Source of the DNA: Mycobacterium avium subsp. avium
GTDB lineage: Bacteria; Actinomycetota; Actinomycetes; Mycobacteriales; Mycobacteriaceae
DNA: 64,000 bases
Assembly (NCBI RefSeq): GCF_009741445.1
Contig: NZ_CP046507.1
Location: 2,604,001-2,668,000, forward strand
Reading direction: 5' to 3'
The first letter of the stretch is position 1. Every line of letters begins with the position of its first letter. The notes beneath the pieces were generated by a model. The model made no database searches, was not told the DNA's origin, and saw nothing but the letters and a program-made list of their open reading frames with translations. Below are positions 58,695 through 64,000 of this stretch, in pieces. The position numbers were made by a program, and so were the translations under genes.

Positions 58695-59507
58695 ATGGAC
58701 CGGCTGGGCATCGAATTCCTGAGCATCTTCGGCATGCCGCCACTCGAATTCATCTCTCTCACTGCGGAGTTGGGCTGCCACTACATCTCCACGGCGCTGT
58801 ACGGGGTGCCGCTGCCCGAATTGGGTTACCCGACGTATTCGCTCAAGGACGACACACGTCTGCGGCGCGAGGTGATCGCCGCCCTGGCCGATACCGGTGT
58901 GAAAATCTCGTTGGGCGAGGGACTGCTGATCCTGCCCGAACGCGACTCCGCCAGTCTGGCAGCCGATCTCGACCTGATGGCCGAGCTCGGCGCCCAGAAG
59001 GTCAATGTCGTGAGCTTCGAACCCGATCTACGCCGAAGCTGCGACGAGTTCGCCGCGATCACCGAGATGGCTGCCCAGCGTGGAATGAGTACAGTCACGG
59101 AGGTCGTGCCGGGCTTCACCATCGGAGACCTCCGCACGGGCATGACGGTGGTCGAGTACGTCGACCGGCCCGAATTCCGCCTGCTGATCGACACCATGCA
59201 CATCGCCCGGTTGGGCACGCGACCCGCAGACCTCGCAGAAATTCCGGCGGCCTGCATCGGATACATCCAGCTGTCCGATACCACTATGACCAGCCGATTC
59301 GACGACTACAACTTCGAGGCCATGAACGAGCGACTGGTCCCCGGCGCCGGTGAGGTGCCCCTCAAGGAGTACCTGGCCGAGCTCCCCAGGGACGTCGTCG
59401 TCGGCCTGGAGATGCCGCAACGCGAGGCGGCCCTCGCCGGTACCGGGGCAGCCGAGCGACTGCGTCCCGGCATCGAAGCGGCGCGGCAACTACTCGCGTC
59501 CATCTGA
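58695..59507 (+). CDS. TIM-barrel sugar-phosphate isomerase/AP-endonuclease-2-like
   Basis: 270 aa, ATG after GATCGGAG. LGIEFLSIFGMPPLEFISLT, ISLGEGLLILPERDSA, NVVSFEPDLRR, VTEVVPGFTIGD, LLIDTMHIARLGTRPADLA and GYIQLSDTTM trace the barrel strands; Glu and His/Asp at strand ends could bind a metal. Family members are isomerases, epimerases or dehydratases. The actual substrate is unknown. Confidence 0.82.
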   Translation: MDRLGIEFLSIFGMPPLEFISLTAELGCHYISTALYGVPLPELGYPTYSLKDDTRLRREVIAALADTGVKISLGEGLLILPERDSASLAADLDLMAELGAQKVNVVSFEPDLRRSCDEFAAITEMAAQRGMSTVTEVVPGFTIGDLRTGMTVVEYVDRPEFRLLIDTMHIARLGTRPADLAEIPAACIGYIQLSDTTMTSRFDDYNFEAMNERLVPGAGEVPLKEYLAELPRDVVVGLEMPQREAALAGTGAAERLRPGIEAARQLLASI

Positions 59508-59565
59508 ACGCCGTCCCACAACGCGCACGAAGAAAGGCAATGAAAATGGAAGAAGGGCAACGAGA

Positions 59566-60051
59566 ATGAAGGCAGACGATCTGTACCACTGCGGACTCGT
59601 CGTCGAAGACTTCGACGCCGAGATGGCTTTCCTCACCGACGTAGTCGGTCACCGGTGGACTCAGGCTTTCGAGGTGGACCAGACGGTCGAACTCGACGGC
59701 CGGGTCGACACCATCCCCCTACGGCTGGCGTTCTCACTGACCGAACCACGACTGGAACTCGTCCAGGCCGTTCCCAACACCCTGTGGACCCCTTCGACCT
59801 CGGGCCTACACCACCTCGGATACTGGTCCGACGACATCGATGACGACATCGCGGCGCTGCGAGCAAATCACTTTGCTGTCGAGGGGCGGGGTCTAACCCC
59901 CGAAGGCGAAACGCTCTGGGCGTACTGCAAAGGACTGATCGGTCCCCGGATCGAACTCGTCAACCGCGTGATGCAGCCCGTAATGGAGAGCTTCTTCGCC
60001 ATGGGGGCGGCCGATCCTGCGCGCGTTGACGGCGATCGGCCGATGCCATGA
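59566..60051 (+). CDS. Glyoxalase/VOC-superfamily protein
   Basis: 161 aa. YHCGLVVEDFDAEMAFLTDV opens the first beta-alpha-beta-beta-beta module with the metal His, and GLHHLGYWSDDIDDDIAALR opens the second, with another His; PRLELVQ and PRIELVN carry the Glu ligands. A metal-dependent isomerase, epimerase or dioxygenase. I choose ATG 59566, after AGAAGGGC; two ATGs upstream have weaker sites. Overlaps the ADH gene by four bases. Confidence 0.87.
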   Translation: MKADDLYHCGLVVEDFDAEMAFLTDVVGHRWTQAFEVDQTVELDGRVDTIPLRLAFSLTEPRLELVQAVPNTLWTPSTSGLHHLGYWSDDIDDDIAALRANHFAVEGRGLTPEGETLWAYCKGLIGPRIELVNRVMQPVMESFFAMGAADPARVDGDRPMP

Positions 60052-61058
60052 AGCAAGCGACAGTCATTGCCGTCGGCGAGACGGGGTTACTCGATGTTCC
60101 GAAGCCGCAAACCGGACCGAACGACGTCCTGTTGCGAATGCGTGCCTGCGGCGTGTGTGGGTCCGACGGGATTTACATATCCATGGGCGGGGTCCCACCG
60201 ATGCAGGGTCGCATGCCTCTGGGCCACGAACCCGCCGGTGAAGTCGTCGAGGTGGGCGCGGACGTCGTAGGGATCCAGGTCGGCGATCACGTGGTCGTCA
60301 ACCCGATGAGCGCCCCGAGCGGCATCATCGGAAACGGCGGCACCACAGGGGCGTTGGCACCGTACCTACTCATCGAGAACGCGGCGCGGGGACGCAGTCT
60401 CGAGGTCATACCCGACCACATACCGTGGGAGGTCGCAGCGCTCAACGAGCCCATGGCCGTCGCCCTGCACGGCGCCAATCGCTGCAACCCTCGAACCGGA
60501 GACAAGGTCGTCGTCTTCGGCGCCGGACCGGTGGGCCTCGGGGCAATACTGGCGTTCAAATCGCTCGGCGTGGGCCACGTGGTCGTGGTCGACCCAATTT
60601 CGGGCCGTCTCGAAAAGGCGCTGCAGGTCGGCGCCAACGCCGTGATAGATCCCACCGAGGAGGACGTCGTCACCCGGCTCTTGGAACTGCACGGCGAGGG
60701 CGAGTCGATGTTCGGCGGTCGGGTCGGGACTGATGTCTACCTCGACGCTGCTGGCGCGAACGCCGTCGTCGACACCGTCCTGTCGGCGGCGAAGCGGGAC
60801 GCGCGATTGACCATCGTGGGCGTCCACAAGGAACCCGTGTCCGTGGAGCTGCTCAACGTGATGGGCAACGAAATCGAGATCGTCGGATCCTGTGGATACC
60901 CGGACGAAATCTTCGAGGTGACAAAGGATCTGGTGGCCAACTGGCAGAAGTACGCCGTCATCATCAGCCACACAATTCCGTTCGATGACGTCGAGGAGGC
61001 ACTGCGGCTGGCGGCCACCCCCGGCGCCGCGGACAAGGTCGTCGTGACGTTCCCCTGA
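60048..61058 (+). CDS. Zinc-type alcohol dehydrogenase lacking the structural zinc loop
   Basis: 336 aa. Catalytic zinc ligands are visible in ACGVCGSDGIYISMGG (Cys), LGHEPAGEVVEVGAD (His, Glu) and AALNEPMAVALHG (Glu). VVFGAGPVGLGAILAFKSLG binds NAD(P). Where most medium-chain ADHs have four structural-zinc cysteines there is VNPMSAPSGIIGNGGTTG with none, as in some sorbitol/threonine-type members. Final gene of the operon. Confidence 0.92.
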   Translation: MKQATVIAVGETGLLDVPKPQTGPNDVLLRMRACGVCGSDGIYISMGGVPPMQGRMPLGHEPAGEVVEVGADVVGIQVGDHVVVNPMSAPSGIIGNGGTTGALAPYLLIENAARGRSLEVIPDHIPWEVAALNEPMAVALHGANRCNPRTGDKVVVFGAGPVGLGAILAFKSLGVGHVVVVDPISGRLEKALQVGANAVIDPTEEDVVTRLLELHGEGESMFGGRVGTDVYLDAAGANAVVDTVLSAAKRDARLTIVGVHKEPVSVELLNVMGNEIEIVGSCGYPDEIFEVTKDLVANWQKYAVIISHTIPFDDVEEALRLAATPGAADKVVVTFP

Positions 61059-61226
61059 CGTCGCGCACGATCATCTTTGGGATTCGATCGCGTTTAGCGT
61101 CGGATCGCAGCGGCCGGCCCTGGGCCTCCGTCGACTGTGTGCTGTCAGCTCGACTCCAGCCCATTCACGCTCGCCGACCCCGGCTCTTGTTGCACGATTC
61201 GAGTTCTCGGGCGAGCTGATGCTTGT
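61059..61226. other. Non-coding gap after the operon
   Basis: No supported gene or tRNA. Contains no obvious strong terminator with a T run. Together with the stretch 61227-61403 (listed separately) it separates two convergent genes. Confidence 0.4.
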
Positions 61227-61403
61227 TCAACTTTCACGCGTCGGTGCGCGGGAGGCACCGCGTGAATGAAATCGACCGAGGCACTTGTATCTCGCCAGCC
61301 GCGCGTACAGCCACGCCAGCAATTCTCCGGCGATCACGTCGCCGGCGTCGGCGAGGTCGGCCAATTCGATCACCGCCTGGCCAATGTCGGCGTCCGCAAC
61401 ACT
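61227..61403 (-). other. In-frame open stretch of 58 codons directly after the P450 stop
   Basis: The P450 TGA (61406-61404) is followed in the same frame by 58 sense codons and a second TGA. The first 40 residues are protein-like, with an amphipathic helix pattern (ADADIGQAVIELADLADAG, then ELLAWLYARLARYK). No start codon or ribosome binding site opens it. It could be the tail of an older, longer protein, a decayed neighbour gene, or a readthrough extension. Confidence 0.3.
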
Positions 61404-62636
61404 TCATCTAATTCTGCGCACGGGGACATTGGACCACCCGCAAACATTGGACATTGCCACCCGCCGCAACCCGCTGCGATCGACTTCGTACTCGGGGAGG
61501 AGATCGAGCAGCGCGCCTAGGGCGATGCGGCTCTCCATCCTCGCCAACGCGGCCCCCAAACAACTGTGTATGCCGTAGCCAAAGGCGAGATTGAAGCCCA
61601 TTTTGCGCTCCCTGTCGATGTCCAATCGGTCAGGATCAGGGAACATCCGCTCATCGCGCGTCGCTGAACCCGTGACGAGCAGGACGGCGCTACCCTCGGG
61701 AATTGTCTTGCCGTGCAACGTCACATCGCGGGTAGCGGTGCGGACCTGGTACTGTGACGGCGCTTCGTAGCGCAGCAACTCTTCGATCGCGGCCGGAATC
61801 TTGCTACGGTCCTTCTGCAACTTCTGCCACTGGTCGGGAAAGTCGGCGAAGGCGACCATGGCATTGCCGATGAGCTTGGTGACGGTCTCCGCGCCCGCTC
61901 CCCCGAGCATGGTCGCGAAGCCGGTGATATCCACATCGGTGAGCTTCTCGACCTGCCCGTCTCGCTCGATCTCGGTCTCGATGAGCCGGCTGATCATGTC
62001 GTCGCAGGGTTCGGCACGGCGCTTCTGCACCAGGTTGTAGTAATAGATCCCCGTCTTCGTCGAGGCCTCGAAACCCTCTGCGGTGGTGGCGATCTCACCG
62101 GGGCGCCGTTCAAGCAGCAGATCGAGCCAGAGACGAATCTGGTCGCGGTCCTGCTTCGGCACTCCCAGCATGGTGGTGATGACCTCGTTCGGAAACAGGG
62201 CCGAGAAGTCGGCTACCACGTCGAAGGAGGACGGGTCGAGCGCATGAATGCGCTCGTAGACCTTCTCGCGCACCATGTCTTCCAGCGCGGCGATGGCGCG
62301 GGGGGTGAACACGTTGCTCACCAGCCGGCGCATCTTCTGATGTTCGGGCGGGTCCATCGAGATGATCACTTTGGGCACCGGCAGCGCATCGTCGTGCGCC
62401 TGCACCATGTCCAGCGTGGCGCCCTTGGCAGACGAGAAGGTTTCGTAGTCTTTGGTAGCGGGCGCCACGTCGTCGTAACGGGTCAAGGCCCAGAAGTCCC
62501 ACTTTGCGTTGTAATAAACGGGAGCCTCGTCGCGCAGCCGACGGTACGTGTCGAACGCTCCATTGAAGAAGTCGTCCGAGAACGGGTCGAAATCAACAGG
62601 ATTCTCAGAAGCGATCTGCGATGGCGTTGCACTCAT
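61404..62636 (-). CDS. Cytochrome P450
   Basis: 410 aa. I-helix MLGGAGAETVTKLIG (Gly-Ala-Glu variant of AGxET), ExxR in EELLRY, haem loop LAFGYGIHSCLGAALARMES. ATG overlaps the CoA-transferase stop (ATGA), so both enzymes are made together; the transferase may provide a CoA ester that the P450 hydroxylates, or use its oxidised product. An in-frame open stretch follows its stop. Confidence 0.94.
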   Translation of the reverse strand: MSATPSQIASENPVDFDPFSDDFFNGAFDTYRRLRDEAPVYYNAKWDFWALTRYDDVAPATKDYETFSSAKGATLDMVQAHDDALPVPKVIISMDPPEHQKMRRLVSNVFTPRAIAALEDMVREKVYERIHALDPSSFDVVADFSALFPNEVITTMLGVPKQDRDQIRLWLDLLLERRPGEIATTAEGFEASTKTGIYYYNLVQKRRAEPCDDMISRLIETEIERDGQVEKLTDVDITGFATMLGGAGAETVTKLIGNAMVAFADFPDQWQKLQKDRSKIPAAIEELLRYEAPSQYQVRTATRDVTLHGKTIPEGSAVLLVTGSATRDERMFPDPDRLDIDRERKMGFNLAFGYGIHSCLGAALARMESRIALGALLDLLPEYEVDRSGLRRVAMSNVCGWSNVPVRRIR

Positions 62637-63865
62637 AGGATCGCCCCGGTTTCCTTGTAGGTCGCGATGGTGTCCCAGTCCAAGCCTGCCTCCATCAAGA
62701 CCTCTTCGGTGTGCTGGCCGTGTTCGGGTGCGCCCGGCGGGACAACGGCCCGTTCGTCGAACTGGACGGGGTTTGTGGGCAACGAGTATGGCGAGCCGTT
62801 CATCGTGGCGGTGTTCGCGACATAGCCGTTGGCGGTCACCGCCGGGTCATCACAGAGTTCTCCGGGGGTTTGGACAACCCCCCAGGCGCCAGAGAGTTCG
62901 GCCAGCTGTTCGCGCCATTGCGCGAGTGTGCGTTTTGCGAACACCTCGTCCATGAGCGAGATGAGTTCCGTGCGGTTGGCGAAACGTGCTGCGGGACTGG
63001 CAAACCGCTCATCCTCGACCAATTTGGGCAGGCCGATGGCGCGCATCGCTTCCGGGTAGAACTTGTCGAGTTGCAGCATCATCAGCTGGACGTAGCGGTC
63101 GTCCTTGGTGCGGTAGGTCCCCACCAGAGGGTTGGGTGCGTCGGCGTGGCTGTACTTCGGGATCGAGCTGCCACCGTGAATCTGGCTCACCGCGACGTCG
63201 GGGCTGAGGTTCCACGCGGCCAGCCCGAGCAGGGAGACATCCACCACCGAACCCTGGCCGGTGGTCGCCTTCCTGTACAGAGCGGCCGCGATCCCGCCGG
63301 CGATCGCCATGCCCCCGAGGAGATCTCCGAAGGCGGGCCGCGACCGCACCAACTCGTCGCCGTCTTCGGTGAGCATGGCGGCGATGCCGCCGCGCGCCCA
63401 GTAGGAGACGCCGTCGTAGCCAGGCTTGTCCGAATCGGGACCCTTCGGGCCGTGGCCTGACCCGCGCACGTACACGATGCCGGGATTCGCTGCCCTGATG
63501 TCGTCGACGTCGATGCCCATCTTCTTGCGGCGAGTCGGCAGATAGCTGGTGAGGAATACGTCGCACGTGGCAGCGAGCTTACGGATGACGTCCTGGCCGC
63601 CGGGTGTGCTCAGATCGACGCCTATCGACTTCTTCCCCCGATTCGGTATCTCGATCATGTAGTTGACCGTGCCGCCGCCCTCGTCCACGATGCCCATCGT
63701 GACCAGGCCACGCTGTGGATCACCGCCCTCGCGGGGCTCGACCTTGATAACCTCGGCGCCCCACTCGGCGAGCACGGCGCCGGCCGACGGGACGAAGGTC
63801 CACGCCGCGACCTCCAACACGCGGACGCCGCTGAGCACTTTGTCGTCGGAAATGACGGCCTCCAT
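62633..63865 (-). CDS. Type III (CaiB/BaiF) CoA-transferase
   Basis: 410 aa from ATG 63865. VLSGVRVLEVAAWTFVPSAG, AEWGAEVIKVEPREGGDPQR, and the catalytic Asp in GSVVDVSLLGLAAW. A longer form from GTG 63922 is possible: a -10-like CATAAT ends seven bases before it, which would give a leaderless message, and no good ribosome binding site precedes ATG 63865. Unlike the double-length homologue at 42690 it has one domain and a normal Asp loop. Confidence 0.9.
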   Translation of the reverse strand: MEAVISDDKVLSGVRVLEVAAWTFVPSAGAVLAEWGAEVIKVEPREGGDPQRGLVTMGIVDEGGGTVNYMIEIPNRGKKSIGVDLSTPGGQDVIRKLAATCDVFLTSYLPTRRKKMGIDVDDIRAANPGIVYVRGSGHGPKGPDSDKPGYDGVSYWARGGIAAMLTEDGDELVRSRPAFGDLLGGMAIAGGIAAALYRKATTGQGSVVDVSLLGLAAWNLSPDVAVSQIHGGSSIPKYSHADAPNPLVGTYRTKDDRYVQLMMLQLDKFYPEAMRAIGLPKLVEDERFASPAARFANRTELISLMDEVFAKRTLAQWREQLAELSGAWGVVQTPGELCDDPAVTANGYVANTATMNGSPYSLPTNPVQFDERAVVPPGAPEHGQHTEEVLMEAGLDWDTIATYKETGAIL

Positions 63866-63934
63866 TGGTCTCAGTGGTACGGGTGCGAGCGCACCGGCAG
63901 GCTTGCAACGGCGAAAACGCACGATTGCATTATG

Positions 63935-63952
63935 TGAGAATGTCAGTTTCGA
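63935..63952. promoter_or_regulatory. Shared operator: TCGAAA-CTGACA-TTCTCA (minus strand)
   Basis: On the minus strand this lies directly before CATAAT, the candidate -10 box of the CaiB/P450 operon. It resembles the 46723 copy before the other P450 (TGGAAA-CGGACA-TTCTTG). A repressor bound here would cover the core promoter. Confidence 0.65.
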
Positions 63953-64000
63953 ACGGATTTGTAAACCGCGTCGGCGCGTGAGGCAACCGGCGCCGGAGGC

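Noticed and set aside
1..64000. CRISPR arrays, tRNA or rRNA genes, prophage
   Set aside because: No regularly spaced direct repeats, no cloverleaf or rRNA-like sequence, and no phage structural or integrase genes were seen.

Overview
This window looks like chromosomal DNA of a mycobacterium or a close relative in Mycobacteriales. It is uniformly GC-rich, uses GTG starts often, and has many operons joined by 4-bp stop/start overlaps (ATGA, GTGA) or 1-bp TGATG overlaps. It is packed with acyl-CoA dehydrogenases, enoyl-CoA hydratases, P450s, AMP-forming ligases, type III CoA-transferases, TetR regulators and an igr-like gene set. I assign genus by gene content only, not species. I saw no rRNA, tRNA, CRISPR, phage or complete insertion sequence.

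Layout. (1) 1-3.4 kb is a redox or nitrosative-stress group: the end of an Acg-like nitroreductase, an OsmC protein, two hemerythrin proteins, a 3Fe-4S ferredoxin, and a divergent SufR-like regulator with a palindrome over its -10 box. (2) 3.7-5.1 kb holds a P450 preceded by a translationally coupled, apparently frameshifted small ORF. (3) 5.3-52.9 kb is a very large catabolic region of acyl-CoA chemistry. It holds eight acyl-CoA dehydrogenases (mostly in pairs), six crotonase-fold hydratases, four hotdog-fold hydratases, three acyl-CoA ligases, two SCP-x/Ltp2-type thiolases with zinc-ribbon/OB partners, four amidohydrolase-2 proteins, two flavin or NAD(P)-linked accessory reductases and an LLM flavoprotein. 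It also has a Fe(II)/2OG dioxygenase with an HpcH aldolase and a 2-hydroxyacid dehydrogenase, a double-length CaiB, an aldehyde dehydrogenase, a second P450, and a four-gene membrane cassette that includes two microproteins. Its right end (46.8-52.9 kb) closely resembles the cholesterol side-chain igr operon (P450, two FadE, ChsH2, ChsH1, Ltp2), but ChsH2 is split into two genes. (4) 53.5-53.7 kb is a 159-bp MITE-like element sitting in a CTAG site on the stop codon of a TetR gene. (5) 53.7-61.1 kb is an IclR gene and a divergent seven-gene operon (MBL hydrolase, SDR, sulfotransferase, SDR, TIM-barrel, VOC, zinc-type ADH) around a 26-bp perfect palindrome. (6) 61.4-63.9 kb is a CaiB/P450 pair.

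The main discovery candidate is a shared cis-element. Thirteen promoter regions between 7.1 and 64 kb carry a 17-18 bp quasi-palindrome of the form TGRNAA-N5/6-TTCTCA (one further weak case; two copies are perfect TGAGAA-N6-TTCTCA palindromes). They lie in nearly every divergent or leading intergenic gap, including the promoter of the TetR gene at 10775-11569, and in several cases overlap the core promoter. I infer that most of region 3 plus region 6 is one regulon for complete breakdown of an unidentified cyclic or branched carboxylic or isoprenoid-type substrate. The TetR is the natural candidate repressor. Substrate and ligand cannot be read from the sequence.
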